NCBI RefSeq assembly: GCF_002214605.1
Contig: NZ_CP015193.1
Coordinates: 1-64,000 of the forward strand
Reading direction: 5' to 3'
DNA: 64,000 nt
DNA from: Thermococcus chitonophagus
GTDB taxonomy: Archaea > Methanobacteriota_B > Thermococci > Thermococcales > Thermococcaceae
Part shown: positions 56,863 to 64,000 of the stretch, piece by piece
Numbering within the stretch: the first letter of the stretch is position 1
How the letters are laid out: the number at the start of each line of letters is the position of its first letter
Made by a program: the position numbers and the translations under genes
Notes under the pieces: model-generated
What the model saw: only the letters and a program-made list of their open reading frames with translations
What the model was told of the DNA's origin: nothing
The model's database searches: none

Positions 56863-57107
56863 TCAACAAGCCCCCAAGTCTCATCTTGACTTGCATGTGG
56901 ATCTAACTTCCCTTTACCAATAATTTTCCAGATCGGATCCTTTTTTATGTCATCCTCGAGCTTCTCGCTTTCTAACTCAACATATCTTTTTAGAGCCTCT
57001 CTCATAACTTCTTTTAATGACATTCTCTTTCTCAATGCAATTATTCTTAACATGTTATAAAGATTTTCATCTACTTCTGTTTGTACATGTTTAGTTATAC
57101 CTTCCAT
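56850..57107 (-). CDS. vapB: VapB antitoxin
   Basis: 85 aa. A ribbon-helix-helix N-terminus ('TEVDENLYNMLRIIALRKRMSLKEVMREALKRYVE') for DNA binding and a C-terminal toxin-binding tail ('DPHASQDETWGLVEWPE'). Minus-strand TATA (TTATATATATG) near 57140. Predicted to inhibit VapC and repress the operon. Confidence 0.88.
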   Translation of the reverse strand: MEGITKHVQTEVDENLYNMLRIIALRKRMSLKEVMREALKRYVELESEKLEDDIKKDPIWKIIGKGKLDPHASQDETWGLVEWPE

Positions 57108-57203
57108 GCAACATCACCCATTGCCTCCTATTCATGTTCATATATATAAGCCCTATTGTCCATTTTTGTCTCTGTTCAATCTGATCTAATTTTACTACCC
57201 CCA

Positions 57204-57222
57204 TGGCTAACAAAGTTAGCCA
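57204..57222. repeat. 8-bp inverted repeat TGGCTAAC-AAA-GTTAGCCA
   Basis: Perfect 8-bp arms with a 3-nt loop in the gap between the ABC permease stop (57241, minus) and vapB. It may be the 3' hairpin of the permease mRNA or an operator. No strong T-run follows on the minus strand. Confidence 0.5.
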
Positions 57223-57240
57223 CTCCCAACCGCAGAAATA

Positions 57241-58416
57241 TTAGGCAAGTCTCCCTATCCTCCACCTGTAGCTAGCAAGCGCAATCGCGAGCATCATTAA
57301 TGCCCCCAAGGCAACTATCAACACCTCTACCCTAACCTCGCTCAAACTTAAGTGATAGATCTCAAGCTTCCTCAGCGCCTTTAAAGCTGCCCCCAGGGGG
57401 AAGTACTTAGCTATAGGTCTTGCCCAGGAAGGGAGTAAAGAGTCTGGAACAACGACGGCAGCGAAGAACAGGAGGGGCATTGATATTAAATTCACAACGG
57501 CATTAGTGGTCTTTATGCTACCCGTGAGCATGCCTATAGCCAATCCCAAGGACATTGAAAATATCGAGGCAAGGATTACTACAATCCAACCTAACGGAGA
57601 CGGAAAGAACTTGACATGGAAGGCCAAAAAGGCAAACGCAAGGCCCGTGAATATGCTAACCAAGATTATCACGAACGTTGCACTCATCTTACCAATCAAA
57701 AAGTCCCAGGGCGATGCTGGAGAAGAGGCTATCCTCCTGAGGGTTCCCTTCTCGATTTCCTCCAAGACTGAGGAGGATATCATGAGCATCGTGGCGAAGA
57801 GGAACTGAATTCCTATGAAGCTTGTAACGTAGAATTCCATTGGAGTTACCTTTGTCCCCTCAACTGTCTTCTCTTCCACGGTTATTGGCTTAGCGAAGCC
57901 AAGGATATATGGGAGGGCGTTCCTGGGAACGTACTTTCCTACTATACTCAGCCTCTCCTCCTGAAGCTTTGAGCTCAACTCCGTGAAGAAGCCAGTTATG
58001 GCCCCCTTAACAATCTGATAAGTTTGAGGGTCGCTTTTATCGTAGTACACCTCGATATAAGCAGGATAACCCTTCGTCAAGTTTACGGTGAAGCCTTTAG
58101 GAAACACCAAAAAAGCATCTACCTTTCCCTTCTTCAAAGCGTTAATCCCATCTTCCCAGCCCGGATAATGGTAAATCGTGAACATCCTCTCCCCATTTAT
58201 CTCAACGCTCTCCATAGCGTGAATAATCCAAGAGACATTTTCCTGAGAGTAGTAGCCAACCTTAACGTTCAGCGTTGGATTTTCATTTCCCCATATCTCC
58301 CCAAGGATCAGTAGCCAGAGAATTGGGAATATAAAGACCCAGAATATTGCCATCTTTTCCCGGGAGAACTCCTTTATCTCCTTGATGAATATACCTTTTA
58401 TCGCCCTGAACTTCAT
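57241..58416 (-). CDS. ABC-2 type permease
   Basis: 391 aa. N-terminal helix (about 25-40), a large outer domain (about 45-180) with the family's 'YIEVYYDKSDPQTYQIVKGAI', and five C-terminal helices; coupling segment 'EIEKGTLRRIASSPASPWDFLIGKM'. Membrane part of an exporter, possibly of drugs or ions (NatB/YhaP-like). Overlaps its ATPase by 4 nt. Confidence 0.9.
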   Translation of the reverse strand: MKFRAIKGIFIKEIKEFSREKMAIFWVFIFPILWLLILGEIWGNENPTLNVKVGYYSQENVSWIIHAMESVEINGERMFTIYHYPGWEDGINALKKGKVDAFLVFPKGFTVNLTKGYPAYIEVYYDKSDPQTYQIVKGAITGFFTELSSKLQEERLSIVGKYVPRNALPYILGFAKPITVEEKTVEGTKVTPMEFYVTSFIGIQFLFATMLMISSSVLEEIEKGTLRRIASSPASPWDFLIGKMSATFVIILVSIFTGLAFAFLAFHVKFFPSPLGWIVVILASIFSMSLGLAIGMLTGSIKTTNAVVNLISMPLLFFAAVVVPDSLLPSWARPIAKYFPLGAALKALRKLEIYHLSLSEVRVEVLIVALGALMMLAIALASYRWRIGRLA

Positions 58417-59294
58417 TCCAACCCCCTCCCAGTGAGCTTCAGGAAAACGTCCTCCAATGTAGGCTCCTCTACCCTCACAAGCCTAATCTCACTCCCACTC
58501 TTTAGGAGAGCATCTACAATCCTGGGTAACTCCTTCCTGGGATCCTCCACAGGTACTCTAACGTAATTTTCCCTCACAAGAACGTTACCACCGAGGCTCT
58601 CAGCCCCTACTATGGTTCCTTCGATGTGGATTACGCTGGACTGACCCGCTAGTTTTTTGAGCTCATCAACAGTGCCAACAGCAATTACTCTGCCTTCATT
58701 CATTATGGCGACCCTATCAGCGAGGGTCTCGGCTTCCTCCATGTAGTGAGTTGCAAGAATTATTGTCTTGCCTTCCTCCTTCAGCTCCCTTATTATCCTC
58801 CAAAGCTCCCTCCTCGAGGGAACATCCAAACCTGTGGAAGGCTCGTCGAGTATTATTATCCTCGGATCATGGAGGAGCATCACCGCAATGCTAAGCCTCT
58901 TCCTAAATCCCCCGCTCAGCTCCTTAACCTTCTTCTTCCTCGGCAGATCAAATCTTTCAATTACTTCATTAACTCTCCCAACTGGTGCGTCGAATAAATC
59001 AGCGTAAAACTTGAGGTTCTCTTCAACCGTTAGAAGATTGTACAGTATATCCTCCTGGGGAACGTAGCCGATGAACCTCAAAACTTTTCGCGAAAGCTTC
59101 CTCCCAAATACTTTGACTTCGCCAGAATCGTAGGAAAGACCCTCGGCAATTATCCTGAGGAGTGTAGTTTTCCCAGCACCGTTAGGGCCTAGAAGGGCAA
59201 AAATCTCATTTTCCCTGATCCTGAGTGTTACTCCCCTGAGAGCTTCAAAGTCTCCATATCTTTTTAGCAAATTGATAACCTCTAGAGCGTACAT
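58413..59294 (-). CDS. ABC-2 type exporter ATPase
   Basis: 293 aa. Walker A G-P-N-G-A-G-K-T-T, signature L-S-G-G-F-R-K-R, Walker B I-I-L-D-E-P, His in 'ILATHYMEEA', and a C-terminal regulatory part. Second ABC-2 exporter in the window, unlike the first one intact. Divergent from the deacetylase gene by 62 bp. Confidence 0.93.
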   Translation of the reverse strand: MYALEVINLLKRYGDFEALRGVTLRIRENEIFALLGPNGAGKTTLLRIIAEGLSYDSGEVKVFGRKLSRKVLRFIGYVPQEDILYNLLTVEENLKFYADLFDAPVGRVNEVIERFDLPRKKKVKELSGGFRKRLSIAVMLLHDPRIIILDEPSTGLDVPSRRELWRIIRELKEEGKTIILATHYMEEAETLADRVAIMNEGRVIAVGTVDELKKLAGQSSVIHIEGTIVGAESLGGNVLVRENYVRVPVEDPRKELPRIVDALLKSGSEIRLVRVEEPTLEDVFLKLTGRGLE

Positions 59295-59356
59295 GTTAGT
59301 TAGTTAAACCCGAGGCTTAAAAGGAGTGATGAATTTCTGGAGTACAGAGTGGGAGC

Positions 59357-60088
59357 ATGAAGAAGGTTATCCCGCTAATACTTATCGGACTCTTAATTGC
59401 ATCCCTCATTAGGCTCACCTATTCTCCTTGCCAAAGCAGATACACGGGAAGCTTCATGATCATCGTCCACGACGTTAGCCCTGTGTATACTTCAGATATT
59501 CGAAAGATAGTAGATGTATTGAAAGATCTCGGCTACCAAAACTCAACTATGCTTTTTATAATACCGAACCACGCTGGAAACCACCCGATAAGCAGGGATA
59601 AAAACTTCGCCAAGTTAATACGCGAGCTTGAAAAGGAGGGCTTTAAGGTCGGAATTCACGGCTACACACATTCAAGGGATGAGTTCAACTGCAACTCCTC
59701 TGTTGCAGAGGCCAAAATAGAGGAGGCGATTGGAGAAATGCATAAAGCCAACATATCCTTCGAGAAAGTGTTTATCCCGCCAGAGTATTCTATATCCCAA
59801 GACGCCCTAAAGGTTCTCCTCAAGAACAACTTCACGGTCATCCTGAAGGATAAAATTTACTATCCGAACGGAAGCTGTGCCAAAATTGCAAACAGGGAGT
59901 ACACATGGTACGCGAGCAACTGGAGCCTTGGAATTAGGCTTTTTATTGCAAAACTGGACTACAGGCTCCACTCGAGTAACTTCGTCCTATCGATCCATCC
60001 CAAGGCCGTGAACTATGGATGCGGAATGGAATTTTTGAGAAAATTCCTCAAATGGCTAAAGCTCAACGTCCAGAAAGCTAATTCCTAA
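59357..60088 (+). CDS. Secreted or anchored polysaccharide deacetylase-like protein (DUF2334)
   Basis: 243 aa. N-terminal signal/membrane helix (about 3-22). Deacetylase motifs: 'IVHDVSP' (H-D), 'HGYTHSRDEF' (H-x-x-x-H), 'VFIPPEYSISQ', and 'LSIHPKA' with the last His. This is the DUF2334 branch of the NodB-like superfamily. It may trim envelope or extracellular glycans. Overlaps the convergent PAP2 gene by 33 bp. Confidence 0.8.
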   Translation: MKKVIPLILIGLLIASLIRLTYSPCQSRYTGSFMIIVHDVSPVYTSDIRKIVDVLKDLGYQNSTMLFIIPNHAGNHPISRDKNFAKLIRELEKEGFKVGIHGYTHSRDEFNCNSSVAEAKIEEAIGEMHKANISFEKVFIPPEYSISQDALKVLLKNNFTVILKDKIYYPNGSCAKIANREYTWYASNWSLGIRLFIAKLDYRLHSSNFVLSIHPKAVNYGCGMEFLRKFLKWLKLNVQKANS

Positions 60089-60655
60089 CTTCCCCACTAT
60101 TCTCCTATAGAGTGGAAGCCAGGTGTCTTGGGTTACCTTTACCACGTTATAGATCCATTGGGCTAATAATAAGCTAAAGATAACGTCACTAAACCAGTGG
60201 ACGTGGAGGAGAAGCCTCGTAAGGGCAACGCCAATTGCATACGCCCATGCAATTATCCCAATTTTCTTCCAGCGGTTAGAGGAATATACAGCTATAATTC
60301 CCCCCCTGAACGCGTGTCCAGAAGGGAAGGAAAACCCTCCATGTCCCCTGGGCCTTGGCTCATTTAGTGCAACCTTTAGGATTCCAACAATTGCCAAGCC
60401 CAAAAATGCGGAGAGAAGAAAGACAAGGGTCTCCCTAGAGAGTTTTCCATGCTCCTTAACGTCCAAATAGATAGCAAAGAGGGCAAAAGCAGAAAAGAAT
60501 AGATTACCGCCAAGGGCAGTTAAGATCGTGAGCACCCTAGGACTTGGAGAAGGCAAGAGGAAGTCAATTCTCTCGTTAATCCCCCTTAATAGGCCAAGAA
60601 CCTGGAGTATGAAAATTAAGGCAAGGAGAAATGAGCTTGCCAAGATTTTCCTCAT
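60056..60655 (-). CDS. PAP2-family membrane phosphatase
   Basis: 199 aa from ATG 60655. PAP2 motifs: K-V-A-L-N-E-P-R-P-R (KX6RP), P-S-G-H-A-F-R, and 'RLLLHVHWFSD'; five or six membrane helices. Dephosphorylates a lipid pyrophosphate or phosphate such as polyprenyl-PP. The frame is open to 60718, but that stretch coincides with the C' and D parts of a guide RNA; the ATG at 60655 has no ribosome site and may be leaderless. Confidence 0.8.
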   Translation of the reverse strand: MRKILASSFLLALIFILQVLGLLRGINERIDFLLPSPSPRVLTILTALGGNLFFSAFALFAIYLDVKEHGKLSRETLVFLLSAFLGLAIVGILKVALNEPRPRGHGGFSFPSGHAFRGGIIAVYSSNRWKKIGIIAWAYAIGVALTRLLLHVHWFSDVIFSLLLAQWIYNVVKVTQDTWLPLYRRIVGKLGISFLDVEL

Positions 60656-60690
60656 GGACGTAAGGATGCATGAAGAAATAAAAATGTTTT

Positions 60691-60750
60691 TGAGCTCAGC
60701 TAACCCTCTTCTCATCACCGGTCAGAGTGGCTAACGGTCATCATGGGCCA
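60691..60750 (-). ncRNA. C/D box guide RNA (minus strand)
   Basis: Read on the minus strand: C box ATGATGA (60744-60738), 12-nt guide CCGTTAGCCACT, D' box CTGA (60725-60722), spacer CCG, C' box GTGATGA (60718-60712), 12-nt guide GAAGAGGGTTAG, D box CTGA (60699-60696). Both guide spacers are 12 nt, the archaeal standard. The terminal stem is weak. A TATA-like TTTTTAAC lies about 25 bp upstream. Predicted targets by the N+5 rule: G in AGUGGCUAACGG and C in CUAACCCUCUUC. It overlaps the open frame before PAP2. Confidence 0.82.
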
Positions 60751-60780
60751 AAGCTAAATAAAATGGGAGAGTTAAAAAGG

Positions 60781-60840
60781 TTGAGGATGATGAGCGTTTA
60801 CCGGTCTGAGCCGTGATGATATCGGCACTGTCTGACTCAA
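60781..60840 (+). ncRNA. C/D box guide RNA (plus strand)
   Basis: C box ATGATGA (60787-60793), 12-nt guide GCGTTTACCGGT, D' box CTGA (60806-60809), 3-nt spacer, C' box GTGATGA (60813-60819), 12-nt guide TATCGGCACTGT, D box CTGA (60832-60835). The ends TTGAG and CTCAA pair as a 5-bp terminal stem. A TATA (CTAAATAAAAT) lies near 60754-60763, about 25 bp upstream. Predicted 2'-O-methylation sites: G in ACCGGUAAACGC and U in ACAGUGCCGAUA. The last 4 nt overlap the gcvPB stop on the other strand. Confidence 0.88.
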
Positions 60841-62345
60841 TAGTCAACTTCCCCTTTCTCCTTCAGCTCCCTGTACATTCTCCAGGTAATTATCGGCTTC
60901 TTTGCAGCTAGGACATCGTCAACCCTTCTTACAGCGGTGTTGTGTGGAGCTGACTTCACTATTTCGGGGTTGGTGTAAGCCTCTTCGCTAATCTTCTTAA
61001 GCGCCTCAACATATGCATCGAGCTCTTCCTTGGTTGCGGTCTCCGTGGGCTCTATCATCAATGCTTCATGCACTATAAGCGGGAAGTATATCGTCGGAGC
61101 GTGCATTCCAAAGTCCAGCAACCTCTTAGCTACGTCCAAGGCTTTAACTCCCGTCTCTTTCCTCATGGGCTCAGCCGAGAATACAACTTCGTGCTTCCTC
61201 AGCTCCTTGTGAGGCAGCTCATAGCCCCTAGTTCCCTTAAGCTTCTGGGTGAGGTAGTTCGCGTTAAGCACGGCAACTTCGCTTACCTCCTTAAGTCCAT
61301 CCCTGCCCATTATCTTGAGGTACGTTAAAGCCCTAACTAACACTGCAAAGTTCCCGAACAGCTCCTTTACCTTCCCTATGCTCTTTGGAACGTTGTAGTC
61401 AAGGTAATACATGTCCTTCTCCTCGTCATAGCTAACGAGGGGCACTGGCAGGTAGTCTTTTAGGAAATCCTTAACTCCCACTGGCCCTGCCCCAGGACCG
61501 CCACCGCCGTGAGGCGTTGAAAACGTCTTGTGGAGGTTCAAGTGGACTATATCAAAGCCCATGTCACCGGGCCTTATCTTACCAAGGACTGCGTTTAAGT
61601 TAGCTCCATCGTAATAAAGCAGGCCCCCAGCCTTGTGGACTATCTTTGCAATCTCCAGTATCTCATCCTCGAATATTCCCAGGGTGTTGGGGTTAGTGAG
61701 CATTAAACCAGCGGTTCTCTCACTAACGGCATTCTCTAGCGCCTCAAGATCAACTGTTCCGCTTTCATTGGAGGGGATCTCAATGACCTTAAATCCGGCC
61801 ATTGCTGCTGATGCGGGATTAGTTCCATGGGCTGAATCTGGAACAAGCATTTCAGTCCTCTGAGTCTCTCCCCTGTCCAAGTGATAGGCCTTAATAATCA
61901 TCACACCGGTGAACTCTCCATTTGCACCCGCAGCTGGCTGGAGGGTGAAGCGATCCATTCCCGTTATTTCCTTCAACCACTGCTCAAGCTCCCATATTAT
62001 CTTAAGGGCCCCCTGGACGGTCCTTTCGTCCTGATATGGATGGATGAAGCTGACCTTCGGATGATTCGCTAATTCTTCATTTATCTTTGGATTGTACTTC
62101 ATGGTACACGAACCCAAGGGATAGATGCCAGAGTCAACACCGTAATTCATCTCGCTCAACCTTGTATAGTGCTTAACTACCTCAGGCTCGCTAACCTCGG
62201 GTAGGTTTAGAGGGCTCTTCCTCTTGAGTTTCTCGGGAATTTCAACCTCAACGTCTTCAATTGGCTTTGGCAGAGTGTAGCCAACTCTCCCAGGATGAGA
62301 TAGCTCAAAGATGAGGGGCTCATCCCACTTTGCTTGGCGGAACAT
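60837..62345 (-). CDS. gcvPB: Glycine dehydrogenase (decarboxylating) subunit 2
   Basis: 502 aa, PLP-bearing half of the split P-protein. PLP Lys lies in '[19 protein letters not shown]'. With subunit 1 it decarboxylates glycine and loads the aminomethyl group on the H-protein. ATG abuts the gcvPA stop. A typical two-gene form in archaea and some bacteria. H, T and L proteins are not in this window. Confidence 0.97.
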   Translation of the reverse strand: MFRQAKWDEPLIFELSHPGRVGYTLPKPIEDVEVEIPEKLKRKSPLNLPEVSEPEVVKHYTRLSEMNYGVDSGIYPLGSCTMKYNPKINEELANHPKVSFIHPYQDERTVQGALKIIWELEQWLKEITGMDRFTLQPAAGANGEFTGVMIIKAYHLDRGETQRTEMLVPDSAHGTNPASAAMAGFKVIEIPSNESGTVDLEALENAVSERTAGLMLTNPNTLGIFEDEILEIAKIVHKAGGLLYYDGANLNAVLGKIRPGDMGFDIVHLNLHKTFSTPHGGGGPGAGPVGVKDFLKDYLPVPLVSYDEEKDMYYLDYNVPKSIGKVKELFGNFAVLVRALTYLKIMGRDGLKEVSEVAVLNANYLTQKLKGTRGYELPHKELRKHEVVFSAEPMRKETGVKALDVAKRLLDFGMHAPTIYFPLIVHEALMIEPTETATKEELDAYVEALKKISEEAYTNPEIVKSAPHNTAVRRVDDVLAAKKPIITWRMYRELKEKGEVDY

Positions 62346-63692
62346 TCAAACCACCTCCCTGAGAGCCTCGATTAGAGCATCTACCCATTCCTTCCTCGTC
62401 GTTTCAGTGGCCGCGAAGAGAGCTGCTTCCCCAAGCTCCGGGAAGTGAGGCTTTACGTAGTAGCCTCCGTGGATGTTCTTGCTTAATAAGTGCTCGTGGA
62501 TCTCTTTGTAGGGCTTCTCGAAGCGAACCAGAACATCCTTGAAGTTCACACCGTCGAAGGGCAACTCAGCGACTTCCTTAAGCCTCTTCTTCAAGTAGGT
62601 AGTGTTCTTCAGTATAACCTCGCCGAGCTCCCTAATCCCTCTCGGCCCAAGAGTGGCTATGTGGATTGCAGCTGCAACGGCAACCAATGCTTCATTGGAG
62701 CAGATGTTCGACGTAGCTTTAGCCCTCCTTATGTGCTGTTCTCTCGTTTGTAATGTCATGACAAATGCCCTCTTTCCTTCGGCATCTTTGGTCATTCCTA
62801 TCAGCCTGCCGGGCATCTGCCTAATTAACTTAGGATCATTCCTAACTGCAAATATTCCCGCCCTGGGTCCGCCAAAGTTCATTGGATTTCCAAAGTAAGA
62901 GGCTTCACCAACAACAATATCTGCCCCAAGCTCTCCAGGGGCCTCGACTATTCCGAGTAGGGTTGGATCAACACCAACTACAAAGTAAGCCCCTGCATCG
63001 TGAGCTATCTCACCAACGGCTTGTATCTCCTCCTCGAGGAGGCCAAAGAAGTTCGGCATCTCAATGTAAACACCTGCAGCATCCTTAACTTTCTCCTTTA
63101 AGTCCTCCAAGTCGATCTGTCCCCTCTCATTCCAATTAACTGTCACAATTTCAACCCCTGGGCCCTTACCGTATGTTTTTAGGACTTGCATCCTCTCCGG
63201 GTGGGTGTGCTTTGGGACAACGAACTTCTTCCTCTTGCCCCTATGGAGCCTCACCGTCATTAAGGCGGCTTCAGCCATTGCACTTCCCCAATCGTACATC
63301 GAGGCATTAACTACTGGAAGCCCTACGAGCTCGGCTATTAAGCTTTGATACTCAAACAGGGCCTGAAGCATTCCTTGGCTTATCTCCGCCTGATAGGGTG
63401 TATAAGATGTTAGGAACTCGCTTCTCTCAATTAGGTATTTCACATGAGCCGGAATGTAGTGGAAGTAAGTTCCTGCCCCCAAGAAGGAGGGCATCTCCAG
63501 GACGGTTTTATTCCTCTCCAGGATTTCGTTCATCTCTAAGAATACTTCGTATTCACTCTTGCCCTCTGGGAGGTTCAACTCTTTTATGAAGCCCTTAGGG
63601 ACGTCTGCAAAAAGTTCTTCTATGGATGAAAAGCCAATTTCCTTGAGCATCTCCTCTTTATGGGCAGAATTGGGGATATAGTGCTTTGCCAT
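62346..63692 (-). CDS. gcvPA: Glycine dehydrogenase (decarboxylating) subunit 1
   Basis: 448 aa, N-terminal half of the split P-protein. '[28 protein letters not shown]', '[40 protein letters not shown]' and '[12 protein letters not shown]' are characteristic. Upstream minus-strand TATA (TATATATTTC) near 63723-63733. Confidence 0.97.
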   Translation of the reverse strand: MAKHYIPNSAHKEEMLKEIGFSSIEELFADVPKGFIKELNLPEGKSEYEVFLEMNEILERNKTVLEMPSFLGAGTYFHYIPAHVKYLIERSEFLTSYTPYQAEISQGMLQALFEYQSLIAELVGLPVVNASMYDWGSAMAEAALMTVRLHRGKRKKFVVPKHTHPERMQVLKTYGKGPGVEIVTVNWNERGQIDLEDLKEKVKDAAGVYIEMPNFFGLLEEEIQAVGEIAHDAGAYFVVGVDPTLLGIVEAPGELGADIVVGEASYFGNPMNFGGPRAGIFAVRNDPKLIRQMPGRLIGMTKDAEGKRAFVMTLQTREQHIRRAKATSNICSNEALVAVAAAIHIATLGPRGIRELGEVILKNTTYLKKRLKEVAELPFDGVNFKDVLVRFEKPYKEIHEHLLSKNIHGGYYVKPHFPELGEAALFAATETTRKEWVDALIEALREVV

Positions 63693-63748
63693 TGTAATCC
63701 CCTCAAAGAATTTAACGTCTATGAAATATATACCTTTCTCAAAATTCC

Positions 63749-64000
63749 TTAGCGGAGGTTCAACTCTTTTTCCAGCCTTTCAACGACATCAAGCAAACTC
63801 CAAAGATCCCTAATTACATGAAGGTGAGGAATTAATGCCAAAATGTCATTACTCACGAACTTTGCGGTATATGGAAAGTACATCCAAACGTACTCAGTTT
63901 TCTCATCTCCTCTTCCTATGAAGCGCCAAGGCTTATCATCAACCCATACAAATAATTCATCGCCATATTTTTCCCTGACCATTAAGAAAGCTTCACACAA
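63749..64000 (-). CDS. Partial gene of unknown function (C-terminal part)
   Basis: The frame is open to the right edge, giving 83 residues: soluble, aromatic-rich ('[28 protein letters not shown]') with a helical end ('[20 protein letters not shown]'). No family recognised and the true start is outside. It is separated from gcvPA by 56 bp. Confidence 0.5.
   Translation of the reverse strand: MCEAFLMVREKYGDELFVWVDDKPWRFIGRGDEKTEYVWMYFPYTAKFVSNDILALIPHLHVIRDLWSLLDVVERLEKELNLR

Noticed and set aside
60656-60718. N-terminal extension of PAP2 from 60718
   Set aside because: Coincides with C' box, guide and D box of a C/D guide RNA; it would start inside the RNA. ATG 60655 preferred, though not proven.

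Overview
The window is almost certainly from a hyperthermophilic archaeon of the Thermococcales, most like Pyrococcus. Archaeal hallmarks are Sec61-beta, Rpo12, eL43, EF-2 with a diphthamide loop, the three-subunit RPA, Hef, RNase P protein 3, Taw3 and Pcc1. Thermococcales hallmarks are an Asp-liganded [4Fe-4S] ferredoxin, an Nfn-type oxidoreductase and a CGP-CTERM anchored binding protein. Promoters are TATA-like and ribosome sites are strong GGAGG/GGTGAT. I do not assign a species: the ferredoxin and beta-mannosidase look close to, but not identical with, what I remember of P. furiosus.

Layout. 0-6.4 kb: beta-oligosaccharide/oligopeptide ABC transporter (cbt-like) divergent from a GH1 beta-mannosidase-like enzyme, then a VapBC-like pair. 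6.4-12.2 kb: small regulators, YkgJ-type protein, Elp3, a lipoprotein, an SDR, a frameshifted MazF with its antitoxin, and a TrmB-type regulator. 12.3-14.1 kb: ABC exporter with a frameshifted permease. 14.1-18.4 kb: flavodoxin, nicotinate phosphoribosyltransferase, ferredoxin and the two Nfn-type subunits (large one frameshifted). 18.6-31.2 kb: tRNA-modification genes (MtaB, Taw3, RaSEA), RNase P subunit, TPR protein, glycosyltransferase, two Gfo/Idh/MocA proteins, TIM, a HAD phosphatase, PCM, tRNA-His and a broken NhaC antiporter. 31.3-41 kb: ScpB, RPA41/14/32, a PRC-barrel coiled-coil protein, Sec61-beta, an H/ACA guide RNA, an AT-rich five-gene secreted-protein/ABC operon, and Hef. 41-46 kb: inositol/fructose-bisphosphatase, DUF63 protein, EF-2, Pcc1, Brix protein, Rpo12, eL43. 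46-56 kb: glycerol and glycerophosphodiester metabolism with two MFS carriers and a lipase-like hydrolase. 56-60.7 kb: VapBC, ABC exporter, polysaccharide deacetylase, PAP2. 60.7-64 kb: a divergent pair of C/D box guide RNAs, the split glycine decarboxylase P-protein and a partial gene.

The genes fit a peptide- and sugar-fermenting heterotroph. Extracellular oligosaccharides are imported and hydrolysed inside; reducing power moves through ferredoxin and the Nfn-type enzyme; glycerolipid head groups can be recovered through GDPD, GlpK and a GlpA/NADH-oxidase-like complex. The most novel parts are the operon at 35.3-38.7 kb and three guide RNAs in gaps between genes. Five genes carry frameshifts (11.03, 13.35, 17.46, 30.95 and 51.8 kb). 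Several of these sit in short homopolymers, so either gene decay or sequence error must be considered.
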